DNA from: Deuterostichococcus epilithicus
Taxonomy: Eukaryota; Chlorophyta; Trebouxiophyceae; Prasiolales; Stichococcaceae
Direction: 5' to 3'
DNA length: 64,000 nucleotides
Assembly (NCBI GenBank): GCA_033439295.1
Contig: JAVTLE010000004.1
Span: 372,012-436,011 of the forward strand
Shown here: positions 25,672 through 37,300 of the stretch, piece after piece
Layout of the letters: the number at the start of each line of letters is the position of its first letter
Numbering within the stretch: position 1 is the first letter of the stretch
Program-made: the position numbers and the translations under genes
The notes under the pieces: model-generated
The model's database searches: none
What the model was told of the DNA's origin: nothing
What the model saw: only the letters and a program-made list of their open reading frames with translations

Positions 25672-25930
25672 CTTGATGGCGCGGTGCACGATTGGGATGG
25701 CGGGCTCACGCCCCTCGATGTTGAACACCACGACCTCGCCGGCGCGCACAGGGGCGCGGCCCAAGTGCAGTGACAGGAGGTCGCCGCGGTAGAAGCCCGG
25801 CTCCATGCTGCCGCTCAGCACCACGACCACCTGGGAGTTGAGAGTAGCCGCTCTCACACCACTAGTACCCGTGCAAGTTCAGGGTTCACATCGCTTTGTC
25901 ACTCCGACACCTGACGACATCATGCGGTGT

Positions 25931-25975
25931 AAGCTCGGCTCCATCGTGCTGCTGCTCAGCGCCAGCACCACCTAG
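25931..25975 (-). repeat. Echo of exon 3 start in the SEC11 remnant
   Basis: On the minus strand it reads VVLALSSSTMEPS, a worn copy of [12 protein letters not shown], about 100 nt upstream of the remnant's exon 3. The intact SEC11 gene has the equivalent at 29249-29283. Confidence 0.75.
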
Positions 25976-26614
25976 AGATGGGCGGGCTCCCGAGGGTGAG
26001 CAATAAGTCAGCAACCAGTGCGCTGGCGGAGGCGGCGGCGCCTGCCGCGGGCGAGTCACGACGCTGTAATCTAATCCAAGTGCATCTGGTCAGGTGACGT
26101 TCGTCCTAAATGTGTTAGTGCTGGTGAGATCATGACGAGCAGACTTCTTTGGCTACGAGTCGTTATGAGCTTCCGTGTGTTGCCACTCATGCAGCCCAGC
26201 TTGCACGGGACCGCACCGGCGATTCATCACTGCCATAACGATGGCCTTAGCGGGATAGACATGGCTAGGGTTCACTGGCGCGGCTTTTCGTCCGTTTGCA
26301 GATACTCGTGTTCGTTTTGGACATTTGTTTGCAGCTACTTTTCCTCGATGGCTGGGCGCCGCTTTTGCGCTCAGCCACTTGACCATTCAGCACCACCTGT
26401 TTTCCCACGAATGAGAGCTACCGCCCCCGGGGACCAATCAGTGGCACGGGATAGCTCTAGGGAAAGCAGCTGGGGGTTTTGGCGGTTTACCCCAGACTGT
26501 GGTTTCGCAAAAATGCTGATGGCCTGCCTTCGGTTTTTGAGGACAAAAACGTTTTCAGGTGGGGAAGGTATGTAGTAGAACAGCCTTCCTTGGCCTTTTC
26601 CTAGATTCGCTCGT

Positions 26615-26698
26615 GTCAGATCTTTCTAAGATCTGACGCATGTTGTCTGTACGAACGTTCATTGGCTGTACACTTCCTTCGCCTTGACATGAACGTTC
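26615..26698. repeat. Two perfect inverted repeats inside the SEC11 remnant
   Basis: 26615-26624 and 26628-26637 are perfect 10-bp inverted arms with a 3-nt loop (GTCAGATCTT/AAGATCTGAC). Close by, GAACGTTCAT at 26653-26662 is inverted at 26689-26698. Both lie in the AT-richer DNA that expands the remnant's second intron, and may be ends or internal structure of a small non-autonomous DNA transposon. No target-site duplication was identified. Confidence 0.6.
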
Positions 26699-26961
26699 TG
26701 ACAGCATGTGTTATACGATCAGGGATGGTATGCTGACCTGCTGAACCTATACGGGACTTCGCAACTTGCAGACTTGGCACCTCTGTAAATCCTTCAAGCA
26801 TACAATCATACAGCGAGACTCTTAGCACATAAACACCCGTTCTGTTATAATGCATTGGCAGGCGGCTGGCGGCATCAAAATGGAACCCCTCATTCGGCTT
26901 CACATGTTGCAGTGCCGTCCTCGTACCAGTAAGTGCTGAGTGCTCTCTGTGCCTTATTGAC

Positions 26962-27148
26962 AGAAACCGCCAGTGGCGCGCAGCCGGTGTTGGCGCCTGT
27001 CGAGGCGACAGCCGCCCTGCGCGCAGGGCGCGCAGATGCTCGCGAGCAGCTGCTCGCGGGGTACGACGCTTGGATCGGCGGCTCGCGCGCTGCGGCCGCA
27101 TGGCTGTATCTGGACCCGGTTATGCACATGATGCTGCCTCTGGCTTGA
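26962..27148 (+). other. Possible orphan exon inside the SEC11 remnant
   Basis: After a TTATTGACAG acceptor-like sequence, a GC-rich open stretch with alga-like codon choice encodes about 61 residues, including GYDAWIGGS, and stops at 27148. It is flanked by AT-richer DNA. No family is recognised and no partner exon was found. It could be a captured gene fragment or chance. Confidence 0.25.
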
Positions 27149-27603
27149 GGCTAGTTGTGTTCGATTGTTGACGCTCCCATGTCAGGTCAGCCGACATCAA
27201 CCGGGATCGTGTCTATCGCACGTGCTCACCGGCTGTTCACCTCTACAGCTACAAATGTCAGGCAGCCGTTTCAGCAAAAAGGGTCTTCCCTAACATGAGC
27301 GCCGATGTGAGAACGAGGCCTGCGCGATATTAAGGACACATGTCGTCAAGGAGGAATTACATCTGCTGCTTTGAGCTTGAAGCAGCTCTTATTTGCGGAC
27401 ATGACAGGCTGAAACATGGTGAAGACCATTGGCATGCACCGCCAAACGGTGCTGCCACTGCTGCAGTCCGAAGTCACAGAATCACCCGCACCGAGGTTGA
27501 CAGCCTGCATGAGCGTCTCGCGCATATTGATCGCTTCGACGCTGGCAACCTGCTCCTCGACGACCTCCTTGGCGCCGACGGATATGCTGTGAACGGCTTC
27601 CAT

Positions 27604-28070
27604 ACTGTCCCACGGCGGTCCATTGCAGACTCGCCTTCCCTACTGGCGTGCAGCTGGCCACGTGCTTCGCTCAGATAAAATGAGAGAGCGCATATTTGTC
27701 GAGAGTGAAGTTGCTTTGGGCAGCAGACTGCCGCCGCTGTTTTCTATTCCTGGATCATTATTGGGACGATTCCTGGACTATTCCTGCTCGATTCCTGCAA
27801 CAAATCGGTGGCACTTGCGTTACAGGTTTGACGGTCCTTTGAGAGGCCGTAATGTGCTGAAGAGGAAAGTTTTCAACAGGGTTGCCCCAATGTTTGATGT
27901 TAGATGCAAGGACGACAAGTGTACGACAAGAGCCAGACACTGTTGTGGAGTCAGAGCGAGTGAATGTGATGACAACAGTTCCAGCAGTCAGATTGATGTG
28001 CACTTGACGCAACGCTTCAAACATTCGCTAATCGAAAACCTCTCCGACCAACCAATTCCTGCCCCGGCGG
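27604..28070. other. Spacer between the two SEC11 copies
   Basis: This should hold the 3' UTR of the intact SEC11 gene and the promoter of the remnant. A 154-codon plus-strand open frame (27623-28087) crosses it but has no domain and overlaps the last SEC11 exon in antisense, so it is not called. TTACA at 27820-27824 is TGTAA on the minus strand. Confidence 0.45.
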
Positions 28071-29929
28071 TCACTCCTTGGACGTGATGACGAAAAGCGC
28101 TAGGACACCTGTGACAAATAGCCGATCTGCTCGCCCTGGGAGACACCATAGGACAGCGAGATGCAAGGCAGAGACATGTCTGGAACGGCCGAATTGAACA
28201 TTCACTGTGCGCAGTGGCCACTCGGTGAACACACCTATCAGCGCGTACTTCAAGTACACGTAGTCGTTCATTAGGATCGTACACATGCCCACGTAGGGAA
28301 GATACCTGCAGCCAGCCATGAGACAAGGTCAGAGAAAACAGCTGCGGTGTACCCCTAGCAGAGTTGCCCAAGCTTCATGCGGCGGCACCGGTCCGTGCCC
28401 GACAACCAGGCGCACCCGACGACTCGACCCATGATGTGCTTGTCAGGGTGGTGCAGCCAGTCCTGCCCCGCTGCGTACAGGACTCTGTCGTCACCCCTGT
28501 TGTTATCCCCCTGCGAGGCAGGCGGCACAGCATCGCGGGCCGGAGAACACAGAAGGGAGAACACAGAAGGGGGAACCACAGCTACTGTGCAACGCGGAGC
28601 TCATTGTGCAATGAGCACCTAAACACAGTCGGCATCAAATCGTCAACCCAAATCCATCGAGGCGATCCACAGTGGAAATGGTGTGGGCAACGTGCAGACG
28701 CCATGTGCTCTGGGAACAGGGCCGGCATCTGCACCGCACCTTGGTCAGGATATCTAGGTGCGGCGGGCCAGATGTGCGTTCGTGCACCTGCGCGCACAAC
28801 GGCAGCAGGCATATCAGCTCAGCAGCTGACAGGGAGGTGAAATGGAGGACAATTCCGTCATGCACCTGCCGCAGTGCTGATGTCCTGTTGCTGGGGCCAG
28901 TCTCACGGGAGCTTCAACCGCGACTCGCAAGCAGCAGACGCGAGAGCGGCAGCGGTGGCAGCGACGGCGGGCGCGCCTTGATGGCGCGGTGCACGATGGG
29001 GATGTCGCGACCGTTAATGTTGAACACCACGACCTCGCCAGCGCGCACGGGCGTGCGGCCCATGTGCAGGAACAGGATGTCGCCTCGGTAAAAGCCTGGC
29101 TCCATGCTGCCGCTCAGTACCACGACCACCTGGGGGAGTGGAACAGACACCGCTCCAGTGCATTTGTGTCAACCCAAGACATGTAGCCGATGTATGTCTG
29201 CTGTTGTGAGCCTTTGAACTGAGCCGGTGTCAGGCGCGTGTGGCGACAGCTCGGCTCCATATGGCTGCTCAGCACCACAAACAGCCGCGAGCAAACATGC
29301 TTCTGGAGTTCCATTGCGGGAGGAGCTGTGGAGGCGTCATGCATGTGAGACAGACTGGGAAGGATGGACCACAATGTGAGCGTGATGCCGCAAAGACAAA
29401 GCCCCACACAGCTGTCGAGAGCCTGTGCAGGGCCACTGGCCGCGAGGCGATGCGTCCAGTTATCCTGGCCCCGGCAGCGCATTGCAGATCAAATGCCTTC
29501 TCGCCCAAGCTAGCAGATGCGCCAGTGAGTGCAGACGAATTTTCGACAGGGATTGCGAACGGTTTGTGTCATGCAGATGGTGCTGCCGCCAAGCAGCCGC
29601 CCGGAGCAAACCGCACCGGCGACTCGCTGCCAGTGACCAGGATGAGGGTTTTCCAGATCATGAGCGCTGAGGTGACAATCAGGCCTGCGCAAAAGCGATC
29701 TTCCTAGTGTCGGGGAGCAAGCGCTTTTGCGAGCTGGAAATGTATGTCTGGCATGGACAGCACACAGTGCATGGCCGCAGTGGCACTTCTGAAGCGAGAC
29801 ACAGATCCTACGCTCACCGAGGTTGACGCCCTGCATGAGCGCCTCCCGCTTGTTGAAGGCCTTGACGCTGGCGACTTGCTCACCAATGTAGCCTTTGGCG
29901 CCGGCATACATGCCGCGGATGGCGTCCAT
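28071..29929 (-). CDS. SEC11: Signal peptidase complex catalytic subunit SEC11
   Basis: Seven exons, read downward: 29929-29818, 29684-29617, 29129-28977, 28787-28740, 28510-28416, 28305-28235, 28108-28071; 194 aa. The ER-membrane serine protease cuts signal peptides from secretory proteins. The first helix ([17 protein letters not shown]) is followed by the catalytic Ser in SGSMEP (about Ser68), His in IPIVHR (about His107) and the Asp region GDNNRGDD (about 129-135), then GRVVGYLPYVG and a C-terminal membrane segment ending ALFVITSKE. The His in place of a general-base Lys is the eukaryotic type. Intron 3 must start with GC (AAG|GCGCGC) because the next exon starts VHER; the decayed copy keeps the same GC donor. 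An upstream in-frame ATG at 29956 is a longer alternative start. Confidence 0.95.
28542..28571 (+). repeat. Tandem 14-bp duplication in a SEC11 intron
   Basis: AGAACACAGAAGGG occurs twice head to tail in the intron before exon 5. Confidence 0.85.
29249..29283 (-). repeat. Echo of SEC11 exon 3 start inside intron 2
   Basis: On the minus strand it reads [13 protein letters not shown], a worn copy of the real [13 protein letters not shown], about 120 nt upstream of exon 3. Exons and echo share this order in the decayed copy. Confidence 0.75.
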
Positions 29930-31130
29930 GTTGCCCCGCTGCTGCTCAGCGCACAAGCTTGCTGCTGGCGCGGCGCCCGCCTCGAAATAGTCGGTGACTC
30001 GAGCGCGAACTACAGCTGTGCTATGCTATGCTCTGGCAACGGACTGTGGCCACGCGGTGATGATCCCAGGCAGGAACTCCTGGGCCCGCCGCTGTATCAA
30101 TCTGCAGAGCCGTCAGCAGATTTTACACCAGATAAGCCGCGCAGATGTATCGCGACGTTTGTATGGAAAAAGTGCGAATTCGTCGGAGTTGGGAGCAACT
30201 CGATCGGCCAGAGTTAAAGATGCAAATATGCACGATTTCCTACTGCAGCCAAGTGCTTGACCAGCAAGATGTGTTGATATTGCTGACCCAACGCTGCATA
30301 AGATTTCGCACGCAGCGAGCGAGATGGACTCTTCGCTGCAGGCGAGCTGCGAATCCTGCGATGCTGACATGCTGTCGTCAACATTGACGACTGCCGTCTG
30401 GGCTGGAGACAGATCAATTGCAGGCAGTGGTCGCTTGCTCTGCCATGCAACTGCACAGGAATACTCGATTGCTCAAACCGTTACAGTAGCGGATGCTGAA
30501 ACCTGACAGCCCAACTGGCACATCACAATTCTTGGTACTTTGCCCGTCCGCAAACGCAGCATGAAATATAGAAACACACGGTTGCCCAACCCTGACAAAG
30601 TGTTATCTCCTCCCCCGACCATTGTACAAAAATTCCCACAAGCCCCGTGGACACACGAGACCCAGATCACTGCCATCGTTGTGACTTGAGATGGCAGGCA
30701 ATGATGGTACACATATCTAATGCAGGAAAATGACACGCTCTACAACCCCGAAATTCGCACAGTGCTTGCTTGCGCCAGCCGTGAGGGTCGCCCGAGGAAC
30801 GTTCCAGCCTCCGGCTACGTGCACGTCGAACCGCAGGTGGAAGATGAGCAGAGGCCCACTAAGCAGCGATTCCAACGCAAGCGCAACTCCGCAGCGTTTG
30901 GCGCCTTGGTGGCACGGCGATTCCCATTTGATCACCAGGGTCGCTCCATGGTGATGACGGGCGCCTTCTGCTTGGCTGCCGGCTCTTCGTCCTCCAGTTC
31001 CTCCTCAAGCTGCAAGAAATGACAGCCAGACGATGAGCACCAAGAAGACGTTATGGCATCAAGTCCAGCAGCTGGGCACAAGGCACACAGCTGTTCACCC
31101 TCAAGCTGAGGCAGGTCTGACGTCAATTGT
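29930..31130. other. Intergenic region between SEC11 and the PyrP2-like gene
   Basis: No supported gene. A 100-codon plus-strand frame at 30720-31022, ending in a serine run, has no domain or splice context. Confidence 0.4.
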
Positions 31131-33617
31131 TCAGACAGCTGCTTCATGTGCTAAGTGCAGCGACCACATGGAGCGCCAGCAGGCCTGGGACAGACGATGG
31201 TCACGAGCGCCGGAAGCGGGAAGCGGCACCTGGAAGGCGACGCGCTCCTCCTCGCGGAACAGCTGCTTCAGGTTGATGAACGACAGCTCGTCCAGGCTGC
31301 GCACCTGCGAGGCAGAGGGGCGAAAAGGGTAAGAGGAGCGTCCAACCAGCGAACTGGGTGCGGGAGGGCAGACTTCAATTCAGTTTCTGGCAAGCAGGCC
31401 AGGTGGCGCATGGTCCAGGGTTGTCAGCTACCACTGCAGCGCGCAAGCTGGTGCAGCACCGTTCACGGTCTGCGCGCGTGTGGTCGGGGTGTTTGACAGC
31501 CTAAACACGAGGAATGTAAGTGGAAGGCATGGAAGCAAAGCCTCACCACCAGGTCAGCGGCTGTGAGCTCATACACGGGCGTGCGGCCGGCCACGGCCAC
31601 GACCGCCATGCCACACTCTCGCGCAGCCTCCACACTGGCGTTGGAGTTGCCTGCAGACGATGCAGGCGGCTCGGTCAGTGAAGCTGTGCAGCCTGCGCAA
31701 CACATCGAATGCAACACAAGCAAGACTCCAATGGATGCATAGCGGCATCTGCTGCCAAAGCTCAAGAGCTGCAGCAACTCTGCAGCGCAGTCACGGCACG
31801 CAGACCGTCACAGCGCCAAACGACAAACTCTGGCGAGCACGCAGCTGATGGGCTGGCAGCTGCGCGTCATGGACATTGGCGGGGGGGTTGCGGAGGCGTT
31901 ACAAGCACACACCGATGAGCACGCAGCGGATGGGCGGGCGGCCCAGCTGCTGCGCCGCATACAGGATGGCCTCCGGGTCCGGGCGACCGCGGGCCACGTC
32001 CTCCGCCGTCACGATGCCGGCGAGGCGGTCTGCGATGCCAAGCGCGTCGAGCACCGGCCGCACACGTGCCTCGGGCGCCGAGCACGCCAGCGCCACCGGC
32101 ACCTGGGTAGGCGAGGGGATGCAGGCTTTCGGGAAGAGAGCCCCTCGATGGTGCCTTGGCGGATCAGGCGAAACAAGCGAGGAGGTGTGGGAGCAGACAT
32201 CCACAGCATGGGCGCACGCCGCACGTGCTGCCAGCACTGGGTACAACATGGGATGCTGCTGCGGGTGTCGCGCACGCCCCTGCTGGTCTGCATGTGCTTC
32301 ATTTCCGATGCAGGATTAACGGCTCGGACGGAAGAGAAGCGTACGTTGTGCTTGGAGAGCAAGTCCAGCAGGGCCAGAGTCCCTGGCGGCATGGCAGGGG
32401 CAGCATCGCCGCGGAGCTCACGGAACAACTCCTCCTTGCGCGCGCACAGCCGCCGCACCTCCATCGGCGCCCGCGACCACAGCAGCACCTCTTGCACCAC
32501 CTGTGAAGCGACAATGCCGACCATCCATCGGTGAAAGACACGCATGGCGCCGGTTGGGTATGACATGCCAGCGAGCGTCGCTGGCATTGGCACATAGCAC
32601 ATAGCATTCTGCAACGTGAGCAGTTGCCGAATGTCAAGCGCAATGCAAAGGAAGGTGGCAAGAGGGACATCTTGGAGGATGCGGACGGACCTGCTCGTTT
32701 TTCATGCCCTCAGCGCGGCGCATAGCCCACGCAAATGGCTGTGGCTTCCCCTCTTCCACCGCCAGCTGCTGCCACGCCCGCGTGTGCAGGTCCGAAAAGT
32801 CCTCCACCGCCTGCAGGAAATGTGTGATGGCAGGGTGTGAGATGCCGGTGCGCATGGACAAGCGTCACAGCAGCGGGTGTGGCTCCGCAGTGCTTGCACC
32901 GGCACCGTGGAGCTGTGTCGGCAGCGTTTGCTGGCTGAGTCACCAGGACGAGACACGGACATGACGTGCGCACAACTGCAGGAAGGGACACCAACTGCAG
33001 GAAGGGACACCAACCAGGTCTGCAAACCAACAATAGCGGCGATATCAACCAAAATCAAGCTTTTGGCCCAAAGTCTGAGACAGCAACTGGCGGAGAACCA
33101 ATTGTTGAAGACTAGCCGACACATGAGAGCGCAGAAGGGGACTCACGATGCCCTCATACTCGATGATTGCCCCCATCCAGCCCGTGCCCAGGCGCTCCTG
33201 TCGCTGCAGCGGGTTGTGCAGCCTCGGGTCGTCGACTGCGCCCTCCACGGCTCGCGGTAGAGGCTGGGGCGTAGCGCCGAGCGGCGCGCTGCTGAGGTCG
33301 CTGCTGAAGTCCGGGAGGTAGGAGAAGGCGCTGCCATTGTAGTCAACACTGTCCCGAGGCAACGAAGCTGGTGCCGCAAAGGCTCTGCAAGCCAGGCGGG
33401 CCACCCTGCTGGCGGCGTGCGGCCTGGGCCAGACGCTGAGAAGTGCCCGGGGCTGCCTGTGCTGCTGACGTTGCTGCTGGGGCCCGGAGGGCCTGGCCTG
33501 AAGCTGCCTCAGCTGGAGCTGCAGCCGCGGGGCTGGAGCCGCGCTTCGCGCCTCGGGCTGTTGCCTGTCCGCGTGCGCCGGGAAGGCTGGCCGGCTGTGC
33601 CAGGCGCTGACATGCAT
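31131..33617 (-). CDS. PYRP2: PyrP2-like HAD phosphatase (riboflavin pathway), chloroplast
   Basis: Six exons, read downward: 33617-33147, 32810-32691, 32500-32345, 32102-31913, 31650-31547, 31304-31131; 404 aa. It matches the plant HAD protein (Arabidopsis At4g11570 type) linked to removing phosphate from 5-amino-6-(5-phosphoribitylamino)uracil. Seen: MGAIIEYEGI, RRAEGMKNEQVVQEVLLWSR, VALACSAPEARV, AEDVARGRPDPEAILYAAQQ, IRCVLIGNSNASVEAARECG and VYELTAADLVV. As in the plant proteins, the classic DxD nucleophile motif is replaced by EYEG, and the usual catalytic Lys in the R-GKPDP block is Arg here, so activity is not certain. The first 100 or so residues are Arg/Gln/Pro-rich with few acids, like a transit peptide. 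Earlier in-frame ATGs exist (up to 33995), so the start is a choice. Confidence 0.87.
32974..33011 (+). repeat. Perfect 19-bp tandem duplication in PyrP2-like intron 1
   Basis: AACTGCAGGAAGGGACACC is present twice head to tail. On the transcript strand each copy carries a CCTTCCTGCAG acceptor-like sequence resembling the real acceptor of exon 2. Confidence 0.9.
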
Positions 33618-34356
33618 GGCGCTCTGCAGCGCGGGGGGCAGTCGAAAAGGGCTCCACCCGATATAAACTTGGGGCACCGGCTTGCTGGCAGTGTGCTGAA
33701 AGCTCAAATGTGAGGTTGGAGTATGTTTCAGCGAGTTCTGTGTGCGATTTGCGTTGAGCTCGCTGCGTAATGATTTGTTAGCTCCATGACCCGTGATGAA
33801 AGAGCCGGACTCGTGGCGCAGATTTTTTGACGCGGTGTTCTCATAAGGGTTTTGCAACCGGGTCCCAAATCTTCTGGTTCGATTTGCTTTGGAAGGTTGC
33901 ACTTGAATTCGTGGCTCGCTCAGATGATCCACAGGCTTACAGCGCCTATGGAACGGTTTTCGGTGCCTGCTGGTTGCAAAAGAATGCGATTGCAATGCAC
34001 GCCCTCAGTTGCGCCAGCGGGCACGCCCTCACAGTGCCGGGGGGTGCGGCGGGCAGCCCCCCTCCGCCTAGGTAGATGCGCAGTGGCGCTTGTTCAGACA
34101 GCGCAGCTGCTGTCAAGATTGAAACAAAACACGATGCCCAACCTTAAGAGCAACCCTCCCCCAAGTCTAGGATGTTGAGGCTCGACCCCGCCCTGCACAC
34201 AACCCACTCCACGGAGTCAATACTGCTCGCCCGGACTGAACCAACTACGGAAGTGCATCACCCTGAGTGATCCTCGCCTGAGTGAAACCTCGCAAATGAG
34301 TGCCGGCATCGTGCAGGAGAACCGCTTGAGGAACTTGCCTGCAGTCGATGAGCGCG
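33618..34356. other. Spacer between the PyrP2-like gene and GT14
   Basis: Holds the 3' UTR of GT14 and the promoter and perhaps extra N-terminal codons of the phosphatase, whose frame stays open to 33995. Nothing else was seen. Confidence 0.45.
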
Positions 34357-37300
34357 TCATACACGGCTCGCACAGTGTCGTTTCTGCAGCAGGGACGCCA
34401 GCTTGTTCAGCACAGAACGTGCAGCACACGGCAGACGCTGCATACATTGACGGCGCACGCTGTGCACAGAGGTAGCTGGGGAGGACTGAAAGGCGGTGTG
34501 GTGCAATTGGGCTGGTTGTGTGACTCCCCACAGCATGCTGCTTGGGCGACGCTGTGTGATTTCCCCACCTGAACTTCCGCGCAAACAGTGGACACTTGTA
34601 CTTGAGATTACGCTGGCTCCAGCGGTTCTTGCTGCGGCAGGAGCGCGTCCCCGTCTCGTCCGCCCGCACAAAGGACTGCAGCCCCCGGCTACGGCAGCGG
34701 CAGGAACCAAACAGTCAAGAAGGCTGTGCAATGCTGTGCAAGTCGGGAGAAAACCCAGCAGAACAACAGCAAAGAACAGCGGAGTTTGTGTTTCTGCCTC
34801 CACCATGCCAGGGCAGAGCGCCACATGTGGGATGCATGCCGCGGAGCTTTGCGAGCGGCGCTGGCACCGCGCAGCAACAAGGGGAACGGCAGCGCAGCGG
34901 CGGAGCACACCGACTGCCCGGCGGGCTGACACAGCCGGCGGGGCGCGCCAGCATTGCGCACCTGATGGCATCCTCGGAATTACAGGCCTGCCAGTCCAGC
35001 CGCCGGCCGAAGTACACGTCCGCCCGCAGGCGCTTGAACCTGCACCCGGGTCAAAACGATATTGAATTGCACTCGAATGTTCTGAACCAATCTGCCGCGG
35101 CTCGCTCGCCCTGGGCTTCTCGATTCCGCAGTGACGATGCAGAGCATCGCGGAGCGAACGCGGCTGGCTGCTGTATGCGAGCTCCATGCCCGTTGAGACG
35201 GGCACTCTCCGCCGCACGAGGCTGTCGACAGAGCTTGTTGGGGGTGGGCAGGAAGGCGATGGAAATACCAGCAAGCAGTGACTCGCGGGGTCTACAGCAT
35301 GACTGCTGCACACCCCTTGTGATGCAGCGCTGCGCGCCGGCTTCAGACAGCTTGCAACCTGCTCCGCACAGCTCGGTACCAGCCTAGTCCGCCTCACCCT
35401 CACCCACCTCTGCGGCTGCTGCGGGAGGCAGTTGCAGGAGACGGCGCCGCGGCACGCCCCTCCCGACTGAGCAGGCGCAGCAGTGAGGCGATGCAGCCAT
35501 GAGGGATCCATGAGCGGGAGGGCGCTCACAGCTGCGGGTTGATGTCGCCGGGCGCATACTCCAGAGGGTGCCCGGTGGCGGACCCCGTCCAGTTGGCGGT
35601 GACCAGGCCGCCGCGGCAGTCGGTCTCGTTGTCCAGGCCGTGGAAGGCCAGCAGGCTGGGCACGTAGTGCTCGTCCAGGTAGCACATGCGCCACCTGCGC
35701 CGCCCACAACTGATTGGTATCCACATCCAACTGATTGACGAACTGATTGGTGACTGATTGGCAAGTGATTGGTAGATTGGGCTGAGGGGAACCTCGACAT
35801 GGTGAGCGCGCGACAGGGGACCAGTGCTCGTCCGGGTGGCACGGGTGTCACCCGCGCCAGCCGAAGGCGGCAACAAAGTGTTGCGACAGGACAGGGCCCC
35901 GTGCATGGCCACGACGCAGCGGGCGACCAGTGCGTGATTCGTCTCAAGTTGGCAGCGGGTCTGCAAGGCGCTGAGCTCATCCAATAAGCATAAACGCCAA
36001 CAGGCCGCAAAGCCTGCACAAGCGCACAAGTGCCGCACGGCGCAGCACAACACTCCCGCTGGCCCGCGGCGGCGGGCGTGCACAGAGCGTCAAGCTCTCT
36101 GACATCGGCTTGCACGCCATCGATTGAGTTGCGGGACCTTGTGAGACAGCGCCAGGTGGCGCCGCGCGGGCGTTGCACCGCGCTGCCAGTTGCAGCGAAA
36201 TGAGGAGTGCGGACACCAAGCCTGAAGAGTGGCGCACTTCTTGTTGATCATGGTGCGGGCCTTGCAGTTGTCGCGCATGATGGACAGGTACTGCACGTCT
36301 GCCACCGCCAGCTCCGCGTGCTTGCGGACGAGCCCGAACCATGCCGGCGACTTGCGCCTGTGGCAGAACATCGTCTCGCACAGCAAACAACATATCGGGT
36401 CCGGCATGCGGATGTAGAAGCCTCCACACTGAAGCATGCGGCTTGGCGGGGCCTCTGTGCGCACACCAGACAATTTGCTTTTTCCATGCCCGAATGCTCA
36501 TGCCTCGGAGATGCGCAACATGCATCCCGAGCTACAGGGAGCACGAGATGCAGCATGGACCAAGCCGGTGATCATGCAATTTTGCAGCAAGCACCGCTGG
36601 CAGTGTGCGCACCAATCCTGGCGCTGCATGAGGGTATCCTTTGGCATGTACTCGGGGAACTGGTCGTGGTCCACGTGCTTCTGCGCATGAGAAAAGGGCT
36701 TTTCGTAAAATTGCATGTGCAATCGGCTCTTGGGTGGACGCGCATGTCGCCCAGCAGACACGCAAGGTTTCAGTTCGCTCGCTGCAGTCAGCGCCGTTAG
36801 ATCATGTGCACTGCCAGACCGTTGCGGCAAATGCCGTGCATGGCGCATGTTCGTTCGCATGAATGCGCACTGCTGATCGCCCCNTNCCANCCCCCCGCAC
36901 CCTCCCTGGCAGCATTGACGCAGGGTCCTCTCCTTGCCGATGAGCCGGCGCCGCACCACGGCTGGCAGACTGCGACGCTGATCAGTCACTGCAACGTAGC
37001 TCATTTTCGAACGGCTGCCCGCACCCCCTTGCAGGCGTTGATGCGGCTCTTCTCCTCGCCGATGAGCTGGCGCCAGACCACGGCGGCGGGGTACAGGGGC
37101 ACCTCCGACTCCGACAGCAGCAGGAATTGCTGGTTGTGCGGCGCCGCCAGCGCCGCCCGCAGCAGCGCGCGGATTGCGTCCATCAGCGCCGGCGCGCCGT
37201 GCGAGGTCTGCAGCACAAACAGCAAAACATGAATTGGTTCGGTCCGACAGGGAGACTCACAGGATGGACTCGAGCAGAGGCGATGATGCTGAACCGGGCT

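Larger units (their letters stand above)
25672..27603 (-). pseudogene. Decayed, 3'-truncated SEC11 duplicate
   Basis: A tandem copy of the SEC11 gene just upstream on the same strand. Exon 1 (27603-27492) is the same 112 nt and reads MEAVHSISVGAKEVVEEQ, like the intact copy. Exon 2 starts at about 27321 with GLVLTSALM and then loses similarity and hits a stop. Exon 3 (25830-25672) is open, with the serine motif SGSMEPGF and IVHRAIK plus two extra residues (53 codons against 51). The last four exons, which carry the catalytic Asp region and the final helix, are absent. The gap from exon 2 to exon 3 is about 1.43 kb against 0.49 kb in the intact copy, so extra DNA has entered. It is unlikely to make a working peptidase. 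Confidence 0.85.

Noticed and set aside
27623-28087. 154-codon plus-strand frame
   Set aside because: No domain, no splice context, overlaps the last SEC11 exon in antisense.
34357-35730. 457-codon minus-strand open frame
   Set aside because: It runs through two GT14 introns and matches the GT14 frame only in the last exon; the motif-bearing exons 34569-34688, 34962-35039 and 35530-35694 are in other frames.
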